From: an uncultured Vampirovibrio sp.
GTDB lineage: Bacteria > Cyanobacteriota > Vampirovibrionia > Gastranaerophilales > Gastranaerophilaceae
Assembly (NCBI GenBank): GCA_910577635.1
Contig: CAJTNR010000006.1
Span: 26,796 to 90,795 of the forward strand
Direction: 5' to 3'
Length of the DNA: 64,000 bases
In this document: piece after piece, positions 52,844 through 62,059 of the stretch
Position numbering within the stretch: the first letter of the stretch is position 1
Layout of the letters: each line of letters opens with the position of its first letter
Notes under the pieces: model-generated
Told to the model about the DNA's origin: nothing
The model's input: the letters and a program-made list of their open reading frames with translations, nothing else
Databases searched by the model: none
Translations under genes and position numbers: made by a program

Positions 52844-54502
52844 TTACTGCGCTATTGCTCCTTTATCTGCTCCTGATACGCTTTTTTGATATTTTTTCAA
52901 GTATCCGTTATTAACGTCATTAATATAGGGTTTGAAGTTTTGTTTTCTTTTTTCAAGTTCTAAATCACTAACTAAAAGATTAATTGTTCTATTATTAATA
53001 TTAATTTCAATCTCATCACCATCTTCAATTAGTCCTATAATTCCCCCTTCAATAGCCTCAGGGCAGATATGACCAATGCACAGACCCCTTGTTCCTCCTG
53101 AAAAACGTCCGTCTGTAATAAGAGCACATTTTTTCCCTAAGCCCTTCCCGACTAAAAGCGAAGTAGGAGCAAGCATCTCTCTCATCCCGGGACCTCCTTT
53201 TGGTCCTTCATAGCGGATAACAACAACATCACCTGCCTTAACAATATCATCAACAATTGCTTTCATTGCATCTTCTTCGTGATTATAAACTTTTGCTTTT
53301 CCCTTAAACTCGAAAATATCCTTATCAACACCGGAAATTTTAACAACAGCACCTTTTGAAGCTAAATTCCCATGGAGAATAGCAAGCCCCGGGTTATTGG
53401 TAATCGGATTATCAAGAGGTTTGATAACATTGCTATCCACCCAGGCATTTTTAGCAATTTCACTTACTGATTGACCCAGGATATTCTTAGTGTTTTTAAA
53501 TTCAGGAGTTTTTTCATACAGAGTTTTAAATACTCCGCTGATTCCTCCTGCATTATCTAAATCGGTCATAGTTAAGGTGCTTGAAGGGTCAAGTTTAATT
53601 ATTTGAGGAATTTTAGCCGATAGTTCTTCAAAATCATCCAAAGTTAAGTCAATTCCTGCACTTGCTGCTATTGCAAGCAAATGAAGAATTGAATTGGTTG
53701 AGCCTCCAAGAGCTAAATCAACAATAATCGCGTTTCTAAGTGAATCTTTAGTAACAATATCTTTAGGTAATATATTATTTTTAACTAAATCAGATATTAT
53801 ATATCCTGATTCAAAAGCAAGCCTTCTTTTTTTAGAACTTACCGCACTCGCTGTTGCACACCCGGGTAAGCTCATACCAAGGACTTCTGTAAGACAGGCT
53901 AAGGTATTTGCCGTGTATAAACCCTGGCAGGATCCGAAGGTAGGACAAGCGTAGTGTTCCATTTCTTCAAGTTTTTCTTTTGTTATTTGTCCTGCCCGAT
54001 ATCTTCCGACAGCTTCTGAGGAGCCTCTTATAAAAGTAAGGGTTTCACCCTTGCAGCTTCCTTCTAAAGAGGGTCCTGCCGTTACTACAACACAGGGAAT
54101 ATTTAGTCTTAGAGCAGCAATTAACATCCCTGGGGTAATTTTATCACAATTTGTAAGAAGGACTAATCCATCCAGCTGGTGCGCTCCTGCTGCGGTTTCA
54201 ACGCAATCAGCGATTAAATCGCGGCTTGGAAGAGAATATCTCATGCCGCAATGACCCATGGCAATTCCATCGCATACAGCAGGAACTCCAAAGATAAAAG
54301 CTTGTCCGCCGCCTGAGTGGATTCCTTTTTCAATTTGACGTTCTAAATCCCTCATTCCCGCATGACCCGGGACTAAATCAGTAAAAGAACTTGCAATTCC
54401 AATAAAGGGTTTTTTAATATTTTTATCGGATAATCCTCCTGCATACAATAAAGCTCTGTGAGGAGCATGTTCAATTCCTTCTTTAATCTTATCACTTCTC
54501 AT
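52844..54502 (-). CDS. ilvD: Dihydroxy-acid dehydratase
   Basis: IlvD makes 2-keto acids in valine, leucine and isoleucine synthesis, using an iron-sulfur cluster. The 552-aa protein shows cluster and active-site motifs TNCDKITPGM, TFGSCQGLYTANT and the C-terminal DGRFSGGTRGLCIGHICPEA. Length is normal. It is the only branched-chain gene in the window and is divergent from ctpA. Confidence 0.96.
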   Translation of the reverse strand: MRSDKIKEGIEHAPHRALLYAGGLSDKNIKKPFIGIASSFTDLVPGHAGMRDLERQIEKGIHSGGGQAFIFGVPAVCDGIAMGHCGMRYSLPSRDLIADCVETAAGAHQLDGLVLLTNCDKITPGMLIAALRLNIPCVVVTAGPSLEGSCKGETLTFIRGSSEAVGRYRAGQITKEKLEEMEHYACPTFGSCQGLYTANTLACLTEVLGMSLPGCATASAVSSKKRRLAFESGYIISDLVKNNILPKDIVTKDSLRNAIIVDLALGGSTNSILHLLAIAASAGIDLTLDDFEELSAKIPQIIKLDPSSTLTMTDLDNAGGISGVFKTLYEKTPEFKNTKNILGQSVSEIAKNAWVDSNVIKPLDNPITNNPGLAILHGNLASKGAVVKISGVDKDIFEFKGKAKVYNHEEDAMKAIVDDIVKAGDVVVIRYEGPKGGPGMREMLAPTSLLVGKGLGKKCALITDGRFSGGTRGLCIGHICPEAIEGGIIGLIEDGDEIEININNRTINLLVSDLELEKRKQNFKPYINDVNNGYLKKYQKSVSGADKGAIAQ

Positions 54503-54650
54503 GGTTTCTCCTGTTTTTAAGTTATAATTAACTTAATTAAACCATTTTTTTAAAAAATCGGCAAATTGTTTAATTAATATAATCAATTTATATGTAGAAA
54601 TTGAAATTAATTTTGTTATAATATAAACAACTAAGGTAAGGAAAAATTTT

Positions 54651-55877
54651 ATGAATGTTAAACAATTGTTAAAAAAATTATCAATATTCTTTGCAATAAT
54701 GCTTCTTTTTTGCGTTACTAATATCTCAAACCCGGCTTTAGCGCTCACTCCGCAGAATTTGTACGATAGAGCATGGAAACTAATCAACTCTAAATATGTG
54801 GATGAAACCCAGAATAACCAGAACTGGAACCGCTGGCGCCATAAGTACGATAATGTTATTAAAGACGAAGAAGATGCTTATGTTGCAATAGGAACCATGG
54901 TTGATTCTTTGGGGGATGTTTATACAAAATTCTTAACTCCTAAAGAATATAAAGAAGAATCAGAAAGCATTCAAGGCTCCTTAAAAGGAATTGGTGTTCA
55001 AATTGGAGTAAGAGACGGAAAGCTTTTAATTATAGCACCCTTAGAAGATACCCCGGGCGAGCGTGCAGGGTTAAAGAGCGAAGATGAAATCTTAGAAATT
55101 GATGGAAAATCCACTAAAGGGATAACAGTTGAAGCTGCAGCAGATAAAATCAGAGGTCCTGAGGGAACTTATGTTAAGCTTTTAGTTAAAAGAAAGAACG
55201 AAGAAGCTAAAACTTATAATATCCAAAGGGCTAATATTGAACTTAAATCAGTTTCAACAAAAGCTCCTAAATTAGGTAAAGTTGACGATAATCTGGGCTA
55301 TATCCGCTTAAGTTCTTTTATCTCAAGGAATGCATCGAGTGAGTTTCAAAGTGCTCTTAATCAGCTTAAAGATAAAGACGGGATTATAATTGATTTGCGC
55401 TCTAATCCCGGCGGACTTTTAACCAATGCAATTTATATTGCTGATATGTTGTTAAGTTCTAAAACAATCGTTTCAACCGTTGATAGAGACGGATACAAAG
55501 AAACGCAGAATTCTTTATCGCAAACTACTACCAATCAGCCGATTGTGGTTTTAATTAACGGCGGGTCTGCAAGTGCGTCTGAAATTCTTGCAGGGGCGCT
55601 AAAAGACAACAAAAGAGCAACAATTGTAGGTAAAAAGTCATTTGGAAAGGGTTTAGTGCAAGAAATTAACAAACTCCCCGACGGAAGTGCGCTTCATATT
55701 ACAATTCAAAAATACTTAACCCCAAATGGTGTTGATATTCACAAAAAAGGAATAACTCCTGATTATGATGTTGAAATTACAGAAGCAGATATCAAAGCTA
55801 ATAAAGACCCTCAATTAGCTAAGGCTTGTGAAATTCTACAGCAAAAAGCAGGGAAGCAAACCAGCGTTGTAAGATAA
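54651..55877 (+). CDS. ctpA: C-terminal processing protease (S41)
   Basis: CtpA/Prc proteases degrade or process proteins in the periplasm. The 408-aa protein has a signal peptide (about 1-32), a PDZ domain (about 100-190, GIGVQIGVRDGKLLI to IRGPEGT), and the S41 core with the catalytic Ser308 in NGGSASASEIL and Lys333 in KKSFGKGLVQ. A GGTAAGGAA ribosome site precedes the ATG. The next gene starts right after its stop, suggesting an operon with the FliI-like ATPase. Confidence 0.93.
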   Translation: MNVKQLLKKLSIFFAIMLLFCVTNISNPALALTPQNLYDRAWKLINSKYVDETQNNQNWNRWRHKYDNVIKDEEDAYVAIGTMVDSLGDVYTKFLTPKEYKEESESIQGSLKGIGVQIGVRDGKLLIIAPLEDTPGERAGLKSEDEILEIDGKSTKGITVEAAADKIRGPEGTYVKLLVKRKNEEAKTYNIQRANIELKSVSTKAPKLGKVDDNLGYIRLSSFISRNASSEFQSALNQLKDKDGIIIDLRSNPGGLLTNAIYIADMLLSSKTIVSTVDRDGYKETQNSLSQTTTNQPIVVLINGGSASASEILAGALKDNKRATIVGKKSFGKGLVQEINKLPDGSALHITIQKYLTPNGVDIHKKGITPDYDVEITEADIKANKDPQLAKACEILQQKAGKQTSVVR

Positions 55878-57224
55878 ATGAAAGAAGAATTAGAGCTAAA
55901 ACTGCATAATTTAAAACAAAAAGCGTTTTCAACTATTGAAAACGCTGACTTGTACAAGTATAAAGGAGTTGTGTCAAAGCTTCTTGGCCTAACTGTAGAA
56001 GTTAAGCTCCCAGGGCTTAAAGTCGGGGATTTATGCTATATTCAAACCTATACAGGTGAAAAAAAGGCTGCTGAAGTTCAGGCTTTTAAAGCAGATGCTG
56101 CTCAGCTTTTGCTTTTATATGATGGTGAAGGAATCGGTCAGGGGTCTTTGGTCGAAACAACGGGAGCTCCAATTCTTCTTCCTGTTGGAGACTTTTTACT
56201 GGGGCGCCTTATTAATCCTTTGGGTGAGCCCATGGATGGAAAACCTCTTGATACAACAGGGGCTAAGTATATGAATATCAACGGAACAATCCCTGATGCT
56301 TTTCATAGACCGATTATAACCGAACAAATGTCTACAGGAGTCAGAGTCATTGACGGGCTTTTGACAATGGGTACAGGTCAGCGTATGGGGCTTTTTGCAG
56401 GATCAGGAGTCGGAAAATCCACTCTTTTAGGGATGATTGCAAGAAACTCGGATGCTGATGTTAATGTTGTAGCTTTAATTGGAGAACGCGGCCGTGAAGT
56501 TAAGGAGTTTATTGTTGATTCTCTTAAAGAAGAGGGGATGAAAAAATCTGTTTTAGTTTGTGCTACAGGGGATTTACCTCCGTTAATCAGAATGAAGTGT
56601 TTACTTGCTGCAACGACTGTTTGCGAGTACTTTAGAGACCAGGGAAAAAAAGTTTTTTTAATGACAGACACAGTAACCCGCTGCGCTATGGCAGGACGTG
56701 AAGTAGGCTTGTCTTTAGGAGAGCCTCCTACCATGAAAGGTTATCCTCCAAGTATCTTTTCCTGGCTGCAAAGGGCTCTTGAGCGGACGGGAAACTCAGA
56801 AAAAGGCTCAATTACAGCGCTTTACACTGTTTTAATGGAAGGGGATGACGTTAACGACCCTATTGTTGATATTGTGCGCGGGATTGTAGATGGACACATC
56901 TTCTTATCAAGAAAAGTAGCGGAGCAGAATCATTATCCTGCAATTGATTCGCTTGGTTCAATTTCAAGGCTTTTTAGCGCAATTTGTGATTCTGAACACA
57001 AAGAAGCAGCAGGAAAAATGAGAAATTTAATGGCATTGTATCGAGAAAACAAGGATTTAATTGATGTCGGGATGTATCAAGCAGGGTCTAACCCTAAACT
57101 TGATGTTGCAATTGAACTTATGCCTCAAATTAATGCTTTTTTGCAGCAAAAAACAACAGATATTGTTTCAATGGAAACAACAATTCAAGCTCTTAAGGAT
57201 ATGATGAGGAATGTTCAACTTTAG
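55878..57224 (+). CDS. fliI: FliI/SctN-family export ATPase
   Basis: Such ATPases power flagellar or type III secretion. The 448-aa protein shows Walker A GLFAGSGVGKSTLLGM (about 170), the family GERGREVKEF, RMKCLLAATTVCEYFRDQGK and the Walker B VFLMTDTVTRCA region. The FliI-like motif GYPPSIFSWLQRALERTG is present. It starts at the base after the ctpA stop. No other flagellar or secretion genes occur in the window, so FliI versus SctN is open. Confidence 0.88.
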   Translation: MKEELELKLHNLKQKAFSTIENADLYKYKGVVSKLLGLTVEVKLPGLKVGDLCYIQTYTGEKKAAEVQAFKADAAQLLLLYDGEGIGQGSLVETTGAPILLPVGDFLLGRLINPLGEPMDGKPLDTTGAKYMNINGTIPDAFHRPIITEQMSTGVRVIDGLLTMGTGQRMGLFAGSGVGKSTLLGMIARNSDADVNVVALIGERGREVKEFIVDSLKEEGMKKSVLVCATGDLPPLIRMKCLLAATTVCEYFRDQGKKVFLMTDTVTRCAMAGREVGLSLGEPPTMKGYPPSIFSWLQRALERTGNSEKGSITALYTVLMEGDDVNDPIVDIVRGIVDGHIFLSRKVAEQNHYPAIDSLGSISRLFSAICDSEHKEAAGKMRNLMALYRENKDLIDVGMYQAGSNPKLDVAIELMPQINAFLQQKTTDIVSMETTIQALKDMMRNVQL

Positions 57225-57281
57225 GCTATTAAAATTATAAACTCTTGTAGTATAATAAAATAAAATCTATTGAGGAGTTTT

Positions 57282-59444
57282 ATGAAAAAATTAATAGTTA
57301 TATTATCGGTATTTTTGTTCTTATCATCCTACGCTTACAATCCAACGCAAGAGGATGTCCAAAGGTTCAGTGCGTATTATTCTAACGGGATGCAGTATTT
57401 TAAAAACGCCCAGTTCTCTTCTGCAATTGTCGAGTTTAAGAAAGTTTTAAGGTTTTCTCCTTATGATATAACAGTGCAAGATGCTTTAATTAACGCTTAT
57501 TTAGCGCGCGCTCATTATTACAATAAAACAACAAAAGAATACAAAAAAGCTCTTAATGACTATAAAAGTGCTTATTTTTACGCTAAAAACTGGAAAGACG
57601 GACAAATGAGCACTACAATTGCCCAAGGAGCTAATAGTGCGCTTGGTGAAATTAAAGATTTAGAAAAAAAACTTCAAATAGCACAAAACGATCAAACCCG
57701 CTTTTCCAATGCTAAAACCTTAAAAGCCCAAGGAGAACTTGCAGCAGCCGGATATGACTTTTCTTTGTTAATTAAAGTACAATACAAAGAAAGTGCGTAT
57801 GAGAATTTATCTAATATCTACAAAAATTTGAATAATATTTCAAAAGGGCTTGATTCAATTAAAACTGCAATTGATATTAACCCTAAAAACCCGAAACTCC
57901 ACTTTTTATACGGTGTAATGCTGGATGATGCTAAAAACTTTGAAGCAAGTATTGAACAATACAACCTTGCACTTGAATATGGGGATAAAAGCCCTGAATT
58001 GATGGGTATCTTAGAGAATAAATGGACTCAAATGATTGTTAATAATCCTAATGATTCCAATGGATATATTAACCTAGGGGCAATTTATCAAAAAACAGGA
58101 AACTTAGAAGGAGCAAAAAAACAATACTTAAAGGCTTCACAGCTAAATCCTAATGATGAAACTTCCCTATACAACCTTGCTTCTTTGTATACAAGCCAGA
58201 AAGACTACAGCAGCGCAATTTTAGTTTATGACCAGCTTTTGACAAAAAATCCTAAAAATATTGAAGTTATGACTTATAGAGCTTCTGCACTTAAGGAGCT
58301 TAAAAGATATGAGGAAGCTCTTAATCAGTATCAAACAATTCTTAGCATTGATTCTAATAATCAAATTGCAAAAAGTAATGAAGATGATATTATCCTCAAT
58401 CATTTTTCAGGTGAAAAACTCCAAAACTACTTAAAACAAAAGGCTTTATCGAACCCTAATAACTATGAAGCTCAGTTTAACTACGCTCTTGAACTTCATA
58501 AGAAAAAAAATTACACAGAAGCTATTGATTACTATAAAAAAGCTCTTTCAATCAACCCCTCTAAAGAAGAAGTGTACCTGAATTTAGCTCAAATTTATCT
58601 TGAGGAGAATAAGTTTGATTCAGCTTATGAAATTTGTCAAAAAGGACTTGTTGTTCTGCCTAATAACAAAGCATTGACTTCATATCTTGAAGATTCGAAA
58701 AATTATAAAGCAAGTTCTCAATACAACAGTGCAACAAAACTTTTCGAGCAGAAAAACTACAAAGCAGCGCTTAGTGAGTATTTGAAAATCAGCAATAAAA
58801 CAAAAGAAGTAAAACTTGCAATAGCAAGCTGCTATTGGTCTTTGAATGACTTTAAAAACGCGAATAAATACTATCTTGAAGTTTTGCAAACTGATCCTAA
58901 TAATACAGAAGTGTTAATCAATAGCGCCTGGGCTTATTATTCACTTGCTGATTATACAAATGCTAAACTGAGTGCTAATAAGATTCTTGCACTCGATAAA
59001 ACAAATAAAGAAGCTCTTGATTTACTTAATTCAATACAGGAAAGTGAGTTTTCAAGTGTTTTACAGACTGCAATTGAAAAGTATGAGCAAAAAGACTACA
59101 CAACTTCAATGAATTTAATAAATAAAGTCCTTCAAAAAAACCCGGATGATGAATTCGGACTTTACTACAAGGGTCTAAATCTGGATGAGATGAAAAATCC
59201 TAAAGAAGCAATTAAAACTTATAAACAATTGATTCTTAAACACCCTCAATTCTTGAATGCATATTATAATCTCGCTCTTAGTCTTGATACTACAGAAAAC
59301 TATAAAGAAGCGGTTATAAACTATGAAAAGTTTATCAACCTTAAAGGTAGTGAAAAAGACGAGCTGACCGAGTTTTCGCGCTCTCGGGTTAAGGAATTAA
59401 AGGAGTATTTGCAAAAAGTAAATGGAAAATCGAAAACAAATTGA
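57282..59444 (+). CDS. Exported tetratricopeptide-repeat protein
   Basis: The 720-aa protein has a signal peptide (MKKLIVILSVFLFLSSYAY) and about 15 TPR-like motifs across its length (for example KKNYTEAIDYYKKALSINPS). The start is the ATG at 57282 with GAGGAG at 4-9 bp upstream; the in-frame TTG at 57270 lies before this site. It is probably a periplasmic assembly scaffold. It follows the FliI-like gene by 57 bp and overlaps dus by 23 bp. Confidence 0.85.
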   Translation: MKKLIVILSVFLFLSSYAYNPTQEDVQRFSAYYSNGMQYFKNAQFSSAIVEFKKVLRFSPYDITVQDALINAYLARAHYYNKTTKEYKKALNDYKSAYFYAKNWKDGQMSTTIAQGANSALGEIKDLEKKLQIAQNDQTRFSNAKTLKAQGELAAAGYDFSLLIKVQYKESAYENLSNIYKNLNNISKGLDSIKTAIDINPKNPKLHFLYGVMLDDAKNFEASIEQYNLALEYGDKSPELMGILENKWTQMIVNNPNDSNGYINLGAIYQKTGNLEGAKKQYLKASQLNPNDETSLYNLASLYTSQKDYSSAILVYDQLLTKNPKNIEVMTYRASALKELKRYEEALNQYQTILSIDSNNQIAKSNEDDIILNHFSGEKLQNYLKQKALSNPNNYEAQFNYALELHKKKNYTEAIDYYKKALSINPSKEEVYLNLAQIYLEENKFDSAYEICQKGLVVLPNNKALTSYLEDSKNYKASSQYNSATKLFEQKNYKAALSEYLKISNKTKEVKLAIASCYWSLNDFKNANKYYLEVLQTDPNNTEVLINSAWAYYSLADYTNAKLSANKILALDKTNKEALDLLNSIQESEFSSVLQTAIEKYEQKDYTTSMNLINKVLQKNPDDEFGLYYKGLNLDEMKNPKEAIKTYKQLILKHPQFLNAYYNLALSLDTTENYKEAVINYEKFINLKGSEKDELTEFSRSRVKELKEYLQKVNGKSKTN

Positions 59445-60396
59445 TATTGAAAAAATTAAAGTTATCCAGGCTCCCCTAGCTGGGGTCTCTGATAAGGTTT
59501 TTAGATATTTAATTCGAAAATATTATTCCAATTGTCTTATGACAACTGAGATGATATCATCTGAACTTTTGGTTCAGAATCCTAATCCTCGAATTATTGA
59601 GTTTAGCGACTTTGAATACCCGCTGTCCTTTCAATTAGTCGGACACAAGGTTGATATAATGACTAAAGCTGCAAAAATTATTGCTCCTTATGCTTCAATA
59701 ATCGATATCAACTGCGGATGTCCGGTTAGAAAAGTTGCTCTCTCAGGCGATGGGTGCGGTTTAATGAAAAACCCTGATTTAGCTTTTGATATTATCCAAT
59801 CAATTAAGGAAGAAACAAAACTTCCGATTAGTGTTAAAATGCGTCTTGGCTGGAATCAACAGGAGGAAAATTTTATCGACTTTGCAAAAATTATACAGCG
59901 CGCAGGGGCTTCTTTTGTAACTTTACATGCAAGAACAAGAGCGCAAATGTATGAAGGAAGTGCTGATTGGGAAAAAATTGCACTTTTGGTTAAGGAACTA
60001 TCTATCCCTGTTTTTGCAAATGGCGATATTAAAACTCTTGATGATGCGATTCAATGTCTTGAAATAACAAAAGCTCAGGGGGTTTCAATAGGAAGAGGAA
60101 TTTTAGGGGATTTTACCCTTCTTAATCGAATTGAAAGATATATTGAAAAAAGAGAGATTCTTCCTCCTCCTAATTTAGCAATTAGAATTGATATGCTAAA
60201 AAGACACTTAAGGCTTGAAGTTGAGCGCTTAGGGGAAGCAAACGGGGTTAAGTTTGTAAGAAAATTCTATTCTTATTATATTTCCTCAATAAAAAATGCG
60301 GCAAAATATCGCTCTATTCTTGTAACTCTTAAAAAAGAAAGCGAAGTTATAGAAGTTTTAGATGAAATATTATCTATATATTATAAAAACGATTAA
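59422..60396 (+). CDS. dus: tRNA-dihydrouridine synthase
   Basis: Dus reduces uridine in the tRNA D loop with FMN. The 324-aa protein shows APLAGVSDKVFRYL, the catalytic Cys in DINCGCPVRKV, KMRLGW, TLHARTRAQMYEGSADW and FANGDIKTLDDA, all family marks. It overlaps the TPR gene by 23 bp and the GIY-YIG gene by 35 bp. The subfamily (DusA/B/C) cannot be set by eye, although DusB is the likeliest. Confidence 0.94.
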   Translation: MENRKQIDIEKIKVIQAPLAGVSDKVFRYLIRKYYSNCLMTTEMISSELLVQNPNPRIIEFSDFEYPLSFQLVGHKVDIMTKAAKIIAPYASIIDINCGCPVRKVALSGDGCGLMKNPDLAFDIIQSIKEETKLPISVKMRLGWNQQEENFIDFAKIIQRAGASFVTLHARTRAQMYEGSADWEKIALLVKELSIPVFANGDIKTLDDAIQCLEITKAQGVSIGRGILGDFTLLNRIERYIEKREILPPPNLAIRIDMLKRHLRLEVERLGEANGVKFVRKFYSYYISSIKNAAKYRSILVTLKKESEVIEVLDEILSIYYKND

Positions 60397-60670
60397 CAAT
60401 ACCCTCTATTGCGGAATAACAAACAATTTAATGAAAAGATTTATTGCCCACAAAAAAGGATTGGGCGCTAAGTATACTAAAAAAAATAAACCTGAAAAAA
60501 TTGTTTTTGTTTTAATACTTGAGGATAAATCAAGTGCGCTTCAAGAAGAATACAGGATTAAAAAACTTACAAGAGAAAAAAAAGTTGATTTAATTGAAAA
60601 AAACAAAGTTAATACTTTGAAAATTTTAAAAGAGCAATATTATACCACAAACTCCAAAAAAAGTCAATAA
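60362..60670 (+). CDS. GIY-YIG domain protein
   Basis: The 102-aa single-domain nuclease-fold protein has the motif YYLYIIKTINNTLYCGITNN (Y...YxG variant), Arg in MKRFIAHKKG, and Glu in LQEEYRIKKLT, matching the UPF0213/YhbQ group. Its role is unclear, perhaps in DNA repair. It begins inside the last 35 bp of dus. The AAA- and Lys-rich tail is typical for this AT-rich genome. Confidence 0.88.
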   Translation: MKYYLYIIKTINNTLYCGITNNLMKRFIAHKKGLGAKYTKKNKPEKIVFVLILEDKSSALQEEYRIKKLTREKKVDLIEKNKVNTLKILKEQYYTTNSKKSQ

Positions 60671-60754
60671 AAATGGGGTCAAATTTGGACAATCGTCCAA
60701 AAAATCCTCCAAAAACGGGACTTTTTGCCAAAAACCTGTTATAATACCCAATGT

Positions 60755-60848
60755 ATTTCTCACCCATTAAAAATTAGATAGACGAAAGGAGTGATGGTCT
60801 AAGTTCAAAAAAACTTATGAACCGGTCAGTTTTTATTGACCGGTTTTT
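60755..60848 (+). ncRNA. Possible short transcript with terminator
   Basis: A TATAAT-type box at about 60740 (no good -35) precedes an unannotated stretch with AAAGGAG followed by ATG-GTC-TAA, and the region ends in a strong hairpin (AACCGGTCA, 8-base loop, TGACCGGTT, T run, about 60821-60848). It could be a small RNA or a minimal-ORF leader. The terminator also lies at the end of trmD. Confidence 0.3.
60821..60848 (+). terminator. Hairpin terminator between the GIY-YIG gene and trmD
   Basis: The stem AACCGGTCA / TGACCGGTT has an 8-base loop and is followed by T residues. It stands between two convergent transcripts. Confidence 0.8.
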
Positions 60849-61530
60849 AATCATAGAGTAAATCCGGTCTTCTTTTTTTCGTTCTTTTGATGCTTTCTTG
60901 TTCTCGATACTGTTCAATTTCTTTGTGATTGCCGCTCAATAAAACCTGAGGAACACTAAGACCCCTGAATTCTCTTGGTTTTGTGTATTGGGGATATTCA
61001 AGCAATCCATTAAGTCCAAGAGAAAAACTATCGCAATGAGCGCACTTATCAAACCCTAAAAACCCTTCAATATTCCTTGAAACACTGTCTAATATCACTA
61101 AAGCTCCGAGTTCTCCTCCGGTTAGAACATAATCTCCTATTGAAATTTCTCTTGGAGATAAACCTATTCTTATTCTTTCATCAAATCCTTCATAGTGTCC
61201 GCAAAGCAGTATTAACTGCTTTTTTTTCGATAGTTCAACAGCTGTTTTTTGATTGTACCTCTCTCCTTGAGGACTTAGCATTATAAACTCGTAATCATCC
61301 TCTTTTTTAATGGATTCAAAACAATCAAAAACGGGCTGGCAGCTTAAAACCATCCCGCCGCCTCCTCCGTATGGAGTATCATCAACTTTTCTGTGTTTAT
61401 CAGTCGAATAATCCCTTAAGTTGTGTGCGTTAACTTTAATTATTCCCTTGTCAATTCCTCTTAATGTAATTGATGAAGAACAATAAGAATTAATAATAGA
61501 AGGAAACAGGGTAATAATATCAAAAATCAA
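60847..61530 (-). CDS. trmD: tRNA (guanine-N1)-methyltransferase
   Basis: TrmD methylates G37 of tRNAs with CNN/GNN anticodons and prevents frameshifting. The 227-aa protein has the trefoil-knot motifs ILLCGHYEGFDERI and SIGDYVLTGGELGALV and the N-terminal FDIITLFPSII. It overlaps rimM by 4 bp. The rplS gene often next to trmD is not here. Confidence 0.96.
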   Translation of the reverse strand: MIFDIITLFPSIINSYCSSSITLRGIDKGIIKVNAHNLRDYSTDKHRKVDDTPYGGGGGMVLSCQPVFDCFESIKKEDDYEFIMLSPQGERYNQKTAVELSKKKQLILLCGHYEGFDERIRIGLSPREISIGDYVLTGGELGALVILDSVSRNIEGFLGFDKCAHCDSFSLGLNGLLEYPQYTKPREFRGLSVPQVLLSGNHKEIEQYREQESIKRTKKRRPDLLYD

Positions 61531-62036
61531 GACAACAACCCTTCTATGGGTTTTATTGTTATTGTTTTATTTTGAATATCAACTTTAGGGAAAAACTCTC
61601 CAACAAAAGGAACAAGGTCGATTTTTCCTATTAAATTTTTAATATTCAATATATCCTGAGCATTATTGGTGCTTACATTAACAACGGTTCCAAGTTTTTC
61701 TCCAAGTTCATTAATAACGCTGCAGCCTATTAAATCTTCAATTAAAAACTCATCCTTAGAAAGTGTTTTTATGGCATCTTGTTTTAAAACAAAAAGTCTT
61801 TCCCCTTTAAATTTAACAATTTCATTGATATCATTAATGCCTTCAAACTTAACAATAGCAAAGTTTTTTTGGAATCGGACAGATTTTATTTTTAACTTTA
61901 CTTTTTCGATATTATCAAGCATAAAGACAGACTTTGTATTCAAAAGCCTTGTTTTGTCGGAATAGCCGACTTTTGCCTCACCTTTTATCCCGAAAAAATT
62001 AGTAATTTTTCCAATAGTAATATAATCTTGTTCCAT
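61527..62036 (-). CDS. rimM: Ribosome maturation factor RimM
   Basis: RimM binds S19 and helps to mature the 30S head. The 169-aa protein has the N-terminal barrel (YITIGKITNFFGIKGEAKV) and the C-terminal PRC-barrel with FLIEDLIGCSVINELGE and LVPFVGEFFPKVDI. Family members begin near DYITIG, so the ATG at 62036 is chosen; an ATG at 62069 inside the preceding gene's last codons adds 11 residues. Neither has a strong ribosome site. Confidence 0.9.
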   Translation of the reverse strand: MEQDYITIGKITNFFGIKGEAKVGYSDKTRLLNTKSVFMLDNIEKVKLKIKSVRFQKNFAIVKFEGINDINEIVKFKGERLFVLKQDAIKTLSKDEFLIEDLIGCSVINELGEKLGTVVNVSTNNAQDILNIKNLIGKIDLVPFVGEFFPKVDIQNKTITIKPIEGLLS

Positions 62037-62059
62037 AGAACAATTATAACATAAGATTG

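Noticed and set aside
54533..54787. 84-aa minus-strand open frame upstream of ctpA
   Set aside because: It is antisense to the ctpA signal-peptide region and its leader; no ribosome site or recognisable protein.
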